This document shows positions 21,433 through 33,009 of a DNA stretch of 64,000 bases, in pieces. This DNA comes from Pleurotus ostreatus/Saccharomyces cerevisiae fusant (Eukaryota; Opisthokonta): positions 79,863 through 143,862 of the forward strand of contig JAMQCK010000041.1 of assembly GCA_024196135.1 (NCBI GenBank). The letters run 5' to 3'. Within the stretch, counting starts at the first letter, position 1. Each line of letters opens with the position of its first letter. The position numbers and the translations under genes are program-made. Under the pieces are notes generated by a model. It was not told the origin of the DNA. It did no database searches and saw nothing but the letters and a program-made list of their open reading frames with translations.

Positions 21433-23512
21433 ATGTCGCCTGCAGTCCAGCACCAGCAAGCGCCGGCCGAGGCGCATGCCTTCCTGCGCGCCAAGTTCCG
21501 CGACATTGCGCGAATGAGCGCGCCGAGGACGAAGGCGGAGCACTTGCAGTCGATACACGACCTGAGCTTCTTGCTCGTAGTCTGGGCGAGGACCTACCGC
21601 GCCGCCTGGGACCATGAAGACACCCCGCCCGGGGTGGTGGAGTATCTGGCGGACGTTGTCGATGGGCTTGCGCTGTCTGCGGAGGAGGGGGAGCTGGAGA
21701 GGAGTCGGTGAGTGCTCTATCTGTACGTGAGTGACGAAGTGGGTGCGGGGGAAGGGTCTGGTGGCCGATCGGCGCTCGCGCCGGTGACCGCCAGCGCATG
21801 ACACCTGGGATGAGGGCTATATGCCCTCGGAAGCATAGTCCTGAAGCACTCCCTGTGACGCAGCGAGGGCTCCTGTGTTTGGGCGCGGGTCGCGGCTGAG
21901 GAGCTCTGAATTTCGTTGTGCTCGGCAGGCTTGCTTGGAGAACCGCTGCTCGTGGTTGCTCTCGTTGAATGGTCCCCGTGGCCGCACGTCTAATAGCGCC
22001 TTTTCAGTGCTAACGAAGCTTGACAGGGAGGACACGCTTAAACGTCTACGCGCTCGCGCGAAGGAGTCAGAAAGCGACACCGACAAGACCCCCGTCAAAT
22101 CCACCAAGGACAACAAGGCCACCGCCACCTCCCCCATCCTCGCGTCCTCCATCCACCTCACCTTCACCGGCCCGCAAGACGCCAGCGACTGCCACCCCGG
22201 CCTCTCGCAATTCCTCTCAGGCCGAACGCTCGTCGAATCTCCGAGCGAGACACTCTTTACCGCCCCCACCCCCTCGCCGGACACCTCGGCCCCCGCATCT
22301 CCTCCCGAACCCGCGGTCCTGACCACCACAATCTCGATTCCCCCTCCCACCGAGCTCGAGACAATCCCCGAACCGACTTCACCTGAAACCAGCGAAGCGG
22401 CGCCTCAGTCCGCGCTCACTTCCCCCAAGCCTCGCCCCGCGTCGGAGATCCCACGTCCCCCCACGGAGCACGCAGCTTCGGCGCCTCCGGACCTAACCTT
22501 CGCGTTCCCGAGCACGGATAGGCCACCGTCGCATCGCGCGTCCACGGAGCACCTCCATCGCTCGTCTCATGAGCATCTTCACCGCTCTTCGAACGAGCAC
22601 TTGCACCCCTCGCCATCCCGCGCGCGTCGCGGCCTTGCGAAGTCGTTCTCGAGCACAGTGCGCTCCCTCGTCAGCGTGTCCTCTCGCGCGTCGGAGGATG
22701 ATCACTCGCACTCGGGTCACTCGTTCACTTCGTCTTCGGCGACTGGTCACTCCACGGCTGCTTCCTCCACAGATGGTCATGCCGACTCGTCGGCCACCAC
22801 CGTCAGCGCCAACAACTCGCCTACGCCATCGCGGAAGTGGAGTGGTCTCCTCGGGCGCACCGACGGCAGCGTCCGGGAGCATCCCGCCAAGTTGAGGAAG
22901 CGGCACGTCTCGATGCATGCGCGCGCAGCCACAGCCCCCGCGGGCGAGTTGCACACTCGGGCAGTCAGTATGGGTCTGGGCGAGATCCCGCAAGGCCTCA
23001 GCGAAGCCCCGGCTGAGGGCCTAACGGAGGAGACCGGGTTGGCTGCCAGCACGCAGTCGGGCCATGCCGCGTCCGCCAGCGAGCCTGCGAGCTTCCTCCT
23101 CGCGCAGGGTATGGACGCATTCCCGGCGACGCCGCCCTCGCGCACGCCTTCTCTGCCGTCCTCGTCGCGGGACCCGTCTCTGGCGAGTCCGATGTCGTCG
23201 CCGATCAAGCCTTCGAGGATTCCGTCGCCTTCGCGGCCCTCTGCGTCCCCGCGCCAGTCGCACCCAGGCGCGTCGGGGCAGGCATTCCCGCCGTCGCCCT
23301 CGCGTCCGACGCTGTCGTCGGGATCGCGTCAGTCGCTGTCCGCATCCGTGGCGTCGTCGCCGAAGGAGAGTAAGGACAAGGAACACAGGCGGCGCACGCT
23401 GAGCTTCAAGGCGCCGTTCCGGTCGCTATCACATGCGCTCAAGAAGGACAAGAAGGAGAAGGTGCAGGAAGAGGCGGAGGAGGATGCGGAGAGGAAGACC
23501 GAGGAGGCGTGA
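21433..23512 (+). CDS. Ser/Pro-rich protein of unknown function, 586 aa
   Basis: Exons are 21433-21707 and 22027-23512 (1761 nt). The first exon encodes a predicted helical region (HAFLRAKFRDIARMSAPRTK through LSFLLVVWARTYRAAW, then PGVVEYLADVVDGLALSAEE). The rest is a long disordered tail rich in Ser, Pro, Thr and Ala. It has tandem EHLHRSS units near residue 262, many SP/SRxPS sites, and a basic lysine-rich end (SLSHALKKDKKEKV). The 319-nt intron is far longer than any other here and might hide another exon. The upstream frame stays open for about 45 codons without an ATG, so an extra 5' exon is possible. The composition suggests a phosphorylated cytoskeletal or signalling protein; that is inference only. 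Confidence 0.65.
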
Positions 23513-23791
23513 GGGAGGAGAAGCTTGTCTCTCTCTGCCGTTGGCCGTCGTCGCCCGCTGTGGGGTGTTCCGCTCAGGATGTCACTTCTTGGAGGGACGC
23601 TCGCAGTGGAACTGTGGAAGACTGCTCTCGGCTCGGCAGCAGAGGGACAGCCCATGCATGCTCATCACCATCTGGAGGATATACTCGCGCGAACGCCGAG
23701 CAGAAGGACGGTATACATAACCCCTTGCATAACACCAACATCTTACCTGCATAGTAGCGATACTCATACTCCCGTCGCAGGGATACACATA

Positions 23792-23984
23792 CAGCCGTTT
23801 GCAGAATAGAATGCAGTCTCGTGCCGCGAGATTTCGGGCACGTGGGTCGCAGGGCGTCGCCAGGGACCCATACGAGAACGCCCAGAGCGTTGATGGCCCT
23901 TGAAGGGCGCGTCTGATTGGCCTACAGCGGTCGCGTGCTCGAAATCTCGCAGCACGGGACTGCATTCTATTCTGCAAACGGCTG
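23792..23984. mobile_element. 193-bp MITE with long inverted repeats and TA flanks
   Basis: The left arm begins CAGCCGTTTGCAGAATAGAA and the right arm, reversed, begins identically. Pairing continues through TGCAGTC and, with small gaps, to GAGATTTCG and GCACG, about 45 bp per arm. TA stands directly outside both ends (23790-23791, 23985-23986). A TA duplication and CAG termini suit the Tc1/mariner group. There is no coding capacity. It sits about 280 bp downstream of the Ser/Pro-rich gene. Confidence 0.8.
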
Positions 23985-23986
23985 TA

Positions 23987-25097
23987 CTCACATACTACCA
24001 GAACGACCCGCCCATGTTCATAGACGATGATTATGATTCAATTACTCCCCCCGCATAGATATTTGGCCGCAGCGCGCTCGCGTAGTGCTTGTGCTGCGGC
24101 TGTCCAGTGCTCTAGTTGACCCCGTGCCGCCTAGTTGACCAGGCGTCGTGGTGCTTGCTCTCCAATCGTTGCAGTTGTTTGTCTGCTCGTCGCTCTCTGG
24201 ACTTGGACTTGGACCATGGACTGCGCAGACTGTCAGTCTGATGGACTCGTCGCTCGCTACTTGCATGTTGTCGTTCTGGCTGCTTGTCTGTCTCTGACTC
24301 TCTTTTCTCTACGGAGCCTCGTATAACGTATAATCCAGGGGTAATTGTGTGGTTCTGCAGCTTCCCCGCCGGAGGTCCTCAGGAGCGCCACATCGCATGT
24401 CGGGAGTTGCCGCACAACTAGATAGTGACGGAGCTGTCACAAGTTCATCTTGGATCGTGCCGTCACCTTCTCTTCTCCACATCCCATCCTCGTCTTCGTA
24501 ATGTCCCGTGCCCTTTTTAATCCTCTGATCCTGCATGATTCTTGCTTGTCATACTGCGCCGCTGGGATATTTTCCAGACATGAGCGAAAAGGCGATGCCC
24601 AGTATGTCTTTTACGTGCGCGGCTCCGCTGCGGCTGCAGCTCGCCCTGCCCATGTTCAGAGGCCACACGCCGAGTTCTGGCGAAATTAGCGATAGCAATC
24701 ATTTTTTAAAAGAGGCTTTTGAGCAGCGGTCTTTCCAGACTTCCTCTGGCTGGCCCCTTCGTTAGTAGATGAGCTTAGAGCAACTTGAGCTCTCGGATGC
24801 CCCTCCACGCGCTCCGCATTGTTTTGCAGCGAGATTTTACATCTTGCTCATGTCCGGTATTTCTCCGGACTCAGGCTCGTTATATTCAATGGCGCTCTCT
24901 GTATATTCTGCGCTGGCACGGCGCTTTAACATGTAGCCATGTTTTTTCGTGTTATTCTCAGATCCCCATGATCAGGTGAGCTTCCCTATGAAGTATTCAT
25001 CACGTGCGTAAAGATTGCGTCTCGTTTCTCGTTCACTAGCACTCAATCTATAGCACGACGAAAGCATCTCCACGAACTCCCGGACTCGCACCTCGAG
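23987..25097. other. Intergenic, nothing supported
   Basis: Short frames only. The 3' part probably holds the promoter of the C2H2 gene at 25098. Confidence 0.5.
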
Positions 25098-25922
25098 ATG
25101 GAAAGCGAGCTTAGCGACTTGTGGTGCGTGCTCGATTTACCCTTGCTCGCCGTTCGCTCAGCAGGCAATGGACTACGCAGGCTCTCGAGCCACGATCCCC
25201 CGACCCAATCGACGGAGCCGTTCGTCGGCGGCTTCATCTTCGAACTGGAGCAGATTCTCTTGTCTTGCATAACGGGGGGCCCCCAGTCAGGTTCAAATTC
25301 TTCCCCACTGTCCTCAGGACTCTACACTCATACCCGCACAGTCTCCGCGTCAACGATCGACGCGTACCATACTGCATATACACTCTATCCGCCCATGAAC
25401 AGCATTTCGTTCCCCACACCTCAAATACCCTCGCCGAACTCTATCGCCGGCTGTCTACCACCCATAAGCCATACGCCTCTCGAGGACATCGCGCACATAT
25501 CAAGCGTTGTCATGGACGCCGGCATCTATCAGTATGACTTCACCGCCGAGCACGGACATGAACCGTATCCCCAGGAGGCCAGGCGTGGCGAGGAAGATCA
25601 GGTCCATTGGCGCGATGTCGGATCTGCGGCTCACACCAACGCATCGATAAGGCGTCGTCGATCGTGTCACGAGCCGGGCTCGCCGCATACGTGCCCTAGA
25701 TGCCGTAAGTCGTTTACGAGGGCGCACAATCTCCATGGTCAGTCTTGCGGCGGATAGAGTACATGTACCGAATGATTGACATGATTGCTAGACCACATTC
25801 GCCGCCACAAGGATGAGGGCAAGTTCAGGTGCTCCAAGCCGGGCTGTAGCTCGCGCTTTAACACGCGTAACGGCCTGCGGAGTCACCTTCAAAGGGTCCA
25901 CCACGACACGACGCGTCTCTAA
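25098..25922 (+). CDS. Two-finger C2H2 zinc-finger protein (family member 4), about 256 aa
   Basis: The model is 25098-25737 plus 25792-25922 (771 nt). Finger 1 is CPRCRKSFTRAHNLH plus DHIRRH across the intron; finger 2 is CSKPGCSSRFNTRNGLRSHL with QRVH. All ligands are present with spacings C-x2-C-x12-H-x3-H and C-x4-C-x12-H-x4-H. A basic SIRRRRS precedes the fingers. The N-terminal 200 residues are Ser/Pro-rich (NSISFPTPQIPSPNSIAG). A plausible donor at 25124 (TG|GTGCGTGC) suggests that the N-terminus may really be split by one or two short introns, which I could not resolve. The finger exons and the phase-1 intron between them are secure. It lies about 13 kb from the main cluster. Confidence 0.7.
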
Positions 25923-27552
25923 TCGAACATACGCATTACATGCCGGCGTACTGATGATGGGAGCCCGTTCGTCCATCCGCGCGCGCTCCTTCATCCAGAC
26001 GCAGATTTCTACTCCACAACTTCCGCCTCATATATTTATTACCGCAGCTTACGCTTCTTTCAACGGCCCCTTATTTATGTCGTTCGCTGTGAACATCCGC
26101 CGCATACTAGTCGCTCCCTCGTTATGTACACGCTGTCCGTCTTCGGTCCTTTATCTATGTTGTCCAAGTTATCCCTGACGATCTCCTCCGTTTCGCTCTT
26201 TTTCGCTCTCTTCCTCTTCCGGCCTTTTAACGTTATTCACCGACTCATCCTGTCTCTCCTTGTATTCTAGTCAAGTCGCTCCCTGTTGTCGTGTTATGTA
26301 CGAATGGACTGATAGATACGTCGTGATGAGAAGCCCTGACAGAAGTTGCAAGCGGCCCAGAAGCTATCCGAGAAGCTGCTGAGGTAATCATAAGTACGAG
26401 GCGCGAAGGAAAAGTAACTGTGAGAAGTAGAGAAAGGGAGAAGCGCGCGCAGGGATACCAGCAACGCGGGTGGGGGTCCTGGTTATATACCCATCCGCTG
26501 AAGGCACGTGATGTACATATCAAATGACTGTGGTAGTCGGGGTAAGATTCAGGCTAGTAATCGCTGCCATGGGTCCGCTTGTAACTGGAGTCTGGCACGA
26601 ACGAAAGCGCGAACGCGTCCGGAAAGACCGTGAGAATCGGCGTTGACGTTGTGGGTCCGAATGTGATGGACGGAACGTGATTTGTGTGATTTTTCGAGGA
26701 GATCAATCACATTACAGTGTCATGGCCGCAGTTTGATGGCCGGTACGGCGTGCCTTCCCGAGTTCACGTGTTGCGCCAGCGTTCCCCGCTCTTGGCTTCC
26801 ACCATCACTCGGAGTGGCTTGCTTGCCAGTCCGTGCCACTATGAGCCTCTGGATATCTGTGTTGATTTCTGAGAGTATGATATTGAATAGCCTCGTTGCC
26901 TGTCCTTCCTGAGATGACTGTACGCCCTTTCAAGTTGCAACTTGAACGCGACGGCGACACTTTATCCAACTGACTGCACAGTTGGTCTCTCCATGGAATG
27001 CGAAGTATGGAGAATGACGAATAGCGTAGGCTCCGAGGTTGCTGATGCATTTGAGTAGCACACGTTAGAAATATAGGTAAGCAAGCCACAGGTATACCTC
27101 GTCTAGAGGGCTGATCCTTTGTGTCGCAGCGGGAGCTGACGCTTGTTCAAGTCGAGTATTAGATGATCTTTATCGATGCGTACTCAAGCTTTGCCTGCTC
27201 TTAGCCGATATGCGTCGCCAAAGACGACCGCATGACGTGTCCTCGGGGTCGGCAGCATTGTCGCTGTCGCTGTCGAAGATAGATGCCTGATCTCGACGAG
27301 TACATGGGTGAGGACTCGCGCTGAACACTCAAATTCGACCATTTCCGGCTCTAGACGACCATCCTGGAAGTTAGATCAGCGTAAAGGCAAGGCCACTCGA
27401 TTTCCAATGTTTATCTCGTGATCGTGGCGACATCTTATCGGTTCGTGGGAGCTCATCGCGGCCGCCAAAGTACCTGTTTCTAACCATCGTCATCTCAAGT
27501 AAGTACGAACGTAGCTGTCGGGGGCATACAGCAATTTTGATTGCTCATTTAG
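25923..27552. other. Intergenic, one repeat terminus, no supported gene
   Basis: No gene-like frame was found. A repeat end of the GTTGTGGGTCC type lies at 26641-26672. Confidence 0.5.
26641..26672 (+). repeat. Dispersed repeat terminus (GTTGTGGGTCC type)
   Basis: It reads GTTGACGTTGTGGGTCCGAA followed by TGTGATGGACGG, matching the outer ends of the hairpin-row repeats and the copy at 20.2 kb. The neighbouring ATCCCC block is not evident here. Confidence 0.5.
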
Positions 27553-28994
27553 ATGCCTGCTATATCTGTGACCTCCTCCTCCGCGCCGCCAAAGGTCCGA
27601 GACCATCTCTCGGGCTTCATCCTAGCGTTGCTCGATGCTGATAAATCACGAACATCTTATCTTCCAGGTCCTCGTCACCGGCGCGAATGGCTTCGTCGCT
27701 ATGTGGACCGTGCGCACGCTGCTCGAGCGAGGGTACTCTGTCAGAGCGACGGTTCGCTCAGAGCAGAAGGGCGAATATCTCAAGAAGTACTTCGAGAAGT
27801 ACGGGGACAAGTTCGGGTTAGCTATCGTCGCGGACATTACGCAGGTATGAGTGCTCGTCTTGACGACGCCGTTGTCAGGCATTGTGCTGATCTTCATTAG
27901 GAAAATGCGTTCGATGAAGCAGTCGTCGGGTTTGACGCCATCCTTCACATGGCCTCGCCCGTCTCCTTCGGTGTAGAGGACCCACAAGGTAGATATTCTG
28001 CTCCATATACGGAGCTCGCGAGCTGATAGCATCGACAGAGCTCATCCGCCCTGCCCTTCAAGGCACTCTCGGCGTCCTGAACAGCGCCTTGAATCATGGG
28101 TAAGCCGTCCGGCACGTCAGCCCGCTCGCTTTGGCTTAACCGCCTTCAGTGCGTCCATCAAGCGCATCATCATCACCGGCTCCGTCGCCTCTATCGTTGA
28201 AGAGCGCGACACACCCGCAGTCTTCGACGAGTCGCACTGGAACGAGCAGGCGCCGCACGAAGTCGAGGAGAAAGGAGTCGCGGCGAAGCCGACGTCTAAG
28301 TATCGCGCGTCGAAGGTCATCGCAGAGCGCGCGGCCTGGGACTTCGTCGAGAAGCATGCAAAGGAAATCAGCTGGGACCTTGCGGTCATCAATCCGCCAT
28401 TGGTCAGTCTCTACCTCCTCACCGAGTTAGTCTACCTGACATTATGCCCACAGATATTTGGCGTACGTCTGCTGACCTGACGAAGCGAATTGCCTCTCAC
28501 GATCATACAGTCCGCCATCCACGAGGTCAGCAAGCCCGAAGAGCTGAACTGGTCCGCGCTCGAGTTTTACAAGACGGTCGCCAGCCTAGACATGGGCGGC
28601 AAACCGAAGGAAGTCATTCTCTCCCGCCGCGCGTGCTGGGTCGACGTCCGCGACGTTGCCGAGGGGCATGTGCGTGCGCTTGAGACGGATGCGGCTGGTG
28701 GCAAGCGCTTCATCATCAGCGCTGGCTCGCTCTGCGTTCAGGAATTCAGTGAGCTGTCCTCCGAATCTCGTGTTCAATGTCGCTGACGCTCGGTGCTCAG
28801 TCAATGTAGCGAACGCGCTGAACAAGACTGGGCGAAAGCTGCCAGTCGGATACCCCGATCTCCCAACCGAGAACCCGCCGTTCCTTCTCTACGACGCTTC
28901 GCGGTCGAAGGACATCTTGGGTATGACATACAGGTCAGTGGAGGAGACGACGCGGGACACGCTCGCGGACTACGATGCGCGTGGATGGGCTTGA
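27553..28994 (+). CDS. NADPH-dependent reductase, DFR/Gre2-like (paralogue B), 353 aa
   Basis: Exons are 27553-27594, 27668-27844, 27901-27988, 28039-28099, 28150-28402, 28454-28462, 28511-28748 and 28801-28994 (1062 nt). The Rossmann motif is [20 protein letters not shown]. The catalytic Tyr/Lys are in [15 protein letters not shown] near residue 172, followed by [10 protein letters not shown] and IFG. The sixth exon is a 9-nt microexon coding Ile-Phe-Gly. It restores the NPP-x-x-FG-x-AIHEV motif that is uninterrupted in paralogue A. An extra intron also separates the first 14 residues, with a weak GTCCGA donor. Substrate unknown; a cytosolic oxidoreductase. The four core introns match paralogue A, so the genes share ancestry, with three intron differences. 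Confidence 0.9.
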
Positions 28995-29423
28995 GTGACG
29001 GTCAACCTGAGGACTGGCAGGGTGCAGCACATATGTGGTGTACTTCATTGCTATGTAGACATTAGAGAACAACATCCAATAGACGACCGTAGTCTCGTAT
29101 GTTAAACAGGAAACAAAGAAAGTTATCAGAAGCGCACCACAAAAGCCCAGTTTGTGCGAGACGCTCAACCAGACAGTTCTACAACGACAGAACGCGCGGC
29201 GATCGAGCCACGAGAACCAGTCGACGTGGGAAATGAGGCGATCATCAGACCGATGCGAAAGACGAGATAAAGGCGCGTGGCCTACGAGATGATTATGTCG
29301 ACGACACACATGTAGAGATTCATCGAGGAAGAGAGCCTGGGGAAAAGAGCTTGAGTAAAGGGACCTCCAAATCTAGAAGTCAAGCGAGCGCGTGAAAGAG
29401 AGATAGACCTAGCGGCAAAGACT

Positions 29424-31193
29424 CTAGGTAACCGCCAAAAGCACGACCGGCACTGGCACGTCCGCTCCGATGTCCACCGTGCGGGTGACGACGAAGGCGT
29501 CGTTCGTGCCGCTGACCGAGTATGCAGCTACCTGTCCAGCGACAGGAGTAGTCACGCCACTGACCACAGGCGCAGTACGGACGCCCTCACCGTGTGCGCC
29601 AGCGCTTTCGCCGGCGGCGTCAGCAACAGCAGCGTTCTCGCGCACGCGACCGTTGCGAGCTCGACCACCACGCGCGGGAGCACGGCGTCTGCGGCGCGCC
29701 TGCGCTTTGCCCGACGGCGTGCCGGACCTGCTGAGCTTAGAGGCGTCGACGGAGAGACCCTTCACGGAGTCTGTCGCTCCGTCGTGCGCGAGCGCGGCCG
29801 TCCGCTCGTTGACATCGGTAGTCTTTTGGTCCGCTGAGGTAGCCGTCCCTTTGTTCGCAGATGCAGCCGTCCCGTCCTCGGCCGGCGCAGGACCTCCATC
29901 GGCGGGCTCCCCTGCGACCTTCTTGTCCGTCTGCTTTCCGCCGCGCTTAGCGCGCCCCTTCCAGAAGCGCCGTCGGGTGCCCGACTTCTTGTCCTGGGCA
30001 GCCTGGGCAGCCTCCTTGCTCCCTTCGACGGCTGACGCTCCGTCTGCCTGCTCTCCGCCCAATGCAGTCAGGTCCTCGCGCGTCTGGGCTTGGGCTTCCC
30101 CACCTGCGACCGCAAGCTGTTCACTGCCTCCGACCGTGGACGATGCCTCGCCCGCACCCGCAGGGGCCCCGTCGCGCGCATCGACCCGAGCCGCCTTCGT
30201 CCCCGCCAGCTCCGCACCCGACCGCTTCTTCGACTTGGCGCCCTTGCGATTGTTCCTGCGGGGTCGAGGCTTGGACTTGGACTTGACCTTCGCCTCCGTA
30301 TCGACCCCGCCGTCGACTTGGGTGCGCGCGGCATCGACCTCGATAGGCCCTGCGCCGGCTTCGGCGCTCTCTGCAGCGACTTCGGAATTGACCGCGGGGA
30401 CCTCGGTGGGCGCTCGCTCTACGTCGGCCTTCGCGTCGACCGCGCTCTCGACACGCCTCGCCACCGCCTCGACCGCGCCATCAGGATCGACCGCCGCTTT
30501 CGCCCCCGCAACGTCCTCCCGTCCGCCCCCCAGCGCACTTCCGCGACCGGCCTCGCCAGCTTCCGCGCTCGGGCGTCCGACAGCGTCTGCACCCCGAGTC
30601 CCAGCGTCCCCGTCCGCGCTCGGACGTCCGGCCGCAACCGCATCTTCCTTCCCTTCTCCATCGGTAGCCGTGGTCCCGCGAGCGTTCTCGACCACCTCCG
30701 CGACCGCGCGTCCGAGGGCAGTACCCGCACGCTCGATGGCGGCTTGGTCCTTCCCGCTCTTGTCCTCAGGCTTCGACTTCTTCGTGTACCGGCGGCGCTT
30801 GCTGGTGCTCTGCTCCTCCGGTCAGTCAACATCGACCTTCGACCAGATGAAGCGCATATATGCACCTTCTTGGCCGTGGGGACGTCCTGCGCATCCTCGG
30901 TGGTGTTCAACTGATCTCTGGGGCCTGCTTGTTTGATGTTCTTGCTGTTCTTGCTCGTGCGCTTCATGTTCGTACTGCTCATGTTGGCGCTGTTCTCGCC
31001 CTCGACGAGCTTGATGCTTTGGTCCGGCTCGATAGCCACCCTATCGTTTTGCTGTGGATTGGCCGCATCACTGGGCCAAGCGGTCAGGATCGTTCACCGC
31101 GGAGCAATGTGCAACGTACGCGTCGTCCTTGCGAGCCTTCGCTGCCTCCATCTTTACAACCCCCTCCTCCTTAATCGTGCTCGGCAATCGCAT
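29424..31193 (-). CDS. Low-complexity Ala/Gly/Lys/Arg-rich protein, about 554 aa
   Basis: Exons on the minus strand are 31120-31193, 30866-31070 and 29424-30809 (1665 nt). The chosen ATG opens MRLPSTIKEEGVVKMEAAKA. The frame also extends upstream, so the true start may be in an earlier exon. There are two basic clusters, KRRRYTKKSKPEDKSGKD and KSKSKPRPRRNNRKGAKSKK, plus a third, ARRRRRAPARGGRARNGRVR. The rest is Ala/Gly/Glu-rich and disordered, ending VPVPVVLLAVT. The plus strand has an equally long open frame, but the spliced minus-strand model, its clean 50-nt introns and the basic clusters favour this strand. A broken duplicate lies at 18.5-18.9 kb. Possibly nucleic-acid binding (inference). 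Confidence 0.6.
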
Positions 31194-31689
31194 CGATGCG
31201 CCAGGCCTTGGGACGTCTGCTCGGGCGTCATCGACTGCACACGCCTGCTCGGCGACGTTGGAAGTGCTCACTCATTGGCCCCGTTGTTGCCTCCAGCGAT
31301 ATTCGGCGCTGCTGGCCGCGACCGCGGGTACGAGGCTTGCGAGGGCTTCACGAAGGGAGCAAAGGTGAGCGTTCTGAGGTGGATATATGCGCGGGGAAAC
31401 GCACCCAGCATCTTTCAACTTCGCGTGCTCTGCGTTGTTGAGATTGGTTTGTTCAGCAGCGCTGTCGAGGGACGCTGCTTCTGGGACACCGGGGTTCTCG
31501 AGTATCGGTGAGAGAGGGACTCCAGTGGCGACGCTGCCATGGCGTCAGTGCGGGGAAAGGCGAAGACGCTAAAGGAGACGCACCCAAGGGAGACCACGAC
31601 CTGAGGTGAGTCCAAGATGATTGACATATTGTGCCCAGGTGTTGACTGTACACAGTTGAGCACGCGAACCTTCACGGACATGAAGTTCA

Positions 31690-31926
31690 CGAACCTATGA
31701 GGGTAGGGCGGGTCGGCGAGCGAATTGCTCTGTGCCAGTCACCTGTGCACTGTGAGCAGAACAGCTGAGGCGGGAATAAATGCGACGTACGGCGACGGCG
31801 GCGCAGCGAAGATGTCGAGGAAGAGGATGACAATGAGGGTGCTTGGGACGAGTCAGGCGTTGTAGACGACGATAAAGCGTGCGACGTACTGTTCTGCTGT
31901 CTTGCTCGTCGTTGACTTCCAGGCGA
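31690..31926 (-). pseudogene. Membrane-protein relic, possibly DUF6534-like
   Basis: A minus-strand frame reads AWKSTTSKTAEQYVARFIVV then YNA, a TGA stop, and LVPSTLIVILFLDIFAAPPS with PYVAFIPASAVLLTVH. The order of a WKS motif, a hydrophobic helix, a second helix and then an SNSL (after a small insertion with a displaced splice site) resembles the C-terminal half of the Agaricomycete DUF6534 multi-pass proteins, from memory of that family. The internal stop and the disrupted junction point to a dead fragment. It might instead be the 5' part of the gene at 29424-31193; no splice joins them cleanly. Confidence 0.4.
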
Positions 31927-31929
31927 CGT

Positions 31930-33005
31930 TGACGATGGCGGGAAGAGGAGAGCTTGGGTGTCCCCGGACGAGCGCCAGCTGCCCATTTTGGGGAACATGA
32001 AAGCTAAAGTGACCGACGCGTCCTTGACAGAACTTCGCGCGTCATCGGGTATCTGGACGCGTCATCGCAACAATCCAGGGTTTCCTTGCGGGTGCCAACA
32101 GGAGGAAGGGACGGAAGAGATCATGACAGTGTATACATTCACGGTGGTAATATACTTGGGAAGTACTGCGACAGACATGCGATGTACGATGTTCATGACT
32201 CGACACGAACAGCGCGATGTCCAAGCAGGTACGCCTTAACCGGACGAAGAAGCGAAGAAGCAGCAGGCTCCTGTAATCCCCGTTCGAGGGCTGTTTGTGT
32301 ATATCCAGAATCAGGTCCGTGTCGGGTATGGGCAAGGAAGGGCAAGTCACGATCGATATAAGGTGAGAGCCGCGCAGGCCTGTCCGAGGGCGCCGCTGCT
32401 CCGGGAGTAGCACGGCTCGAGATAGAGGACCTTGAACACGCGGTCTTCGTCAAGGGGGTCGAGGAGATCGTCCGTCCAAAGCTTTCGATCGATGTTTGCC
32501 CAAGTCTTCCTTCCTGATCGTGCGAGCGGCGACGACGGTAGTCGCTCAGACAAGGTGAGACGTGGGACGGCGCCGGATTCACGAGAAAGCTCCTAAGCAG
32601 GCCTTGAAGGGAACGACGGTCGTCAATTTGGCGACTAGACGTGCACGGTGATCCTGGTGAGCTGGTGCGGGTTTGTGGATAATGTGGGACACACCTTTCA
32701 AGCCCTTCCCCTACTCATGCCGCGTAGATGTTCGCACGACGACCAGGGTCTTCTATCGATCGCACTGGTGAATGAGAGCCGGAAACCTCGACGAGGCTGC
32801 GTAGATCGAGATTCGTGATATCACTTGCAACTGACACGGTCGTCGGGGAGGCATGAGCATCCAGACAGCGGACCGCAGAAAGAAATTCAGCACGATAGCA
32901 AGATGTTGACAATGACCAGGACTCGGAGGGCCTTAGCTAGATCATTGTCGAGGACAAGCTTGTCGGGAGGCAGCGGCCGGCCCTGCCGCTCTCACGCCGC
33001 TTTCT
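31930..33005. other. Intergenic, nothing supported
   Basis: No domain or splice series was found on either strand. Confidence 0.45.
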
Positions 33006-33009
33006 GCCT

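Noticed and set aside
29470..30936. A 488-codon plus-strand frame opposite the low-complexity gene
   Set aside because: It mirrors GC-rich repetitive codons of the minus-strand gene. The minus strand has clean introns, basic clusters and a detectable duplicate at 18.5 kb.
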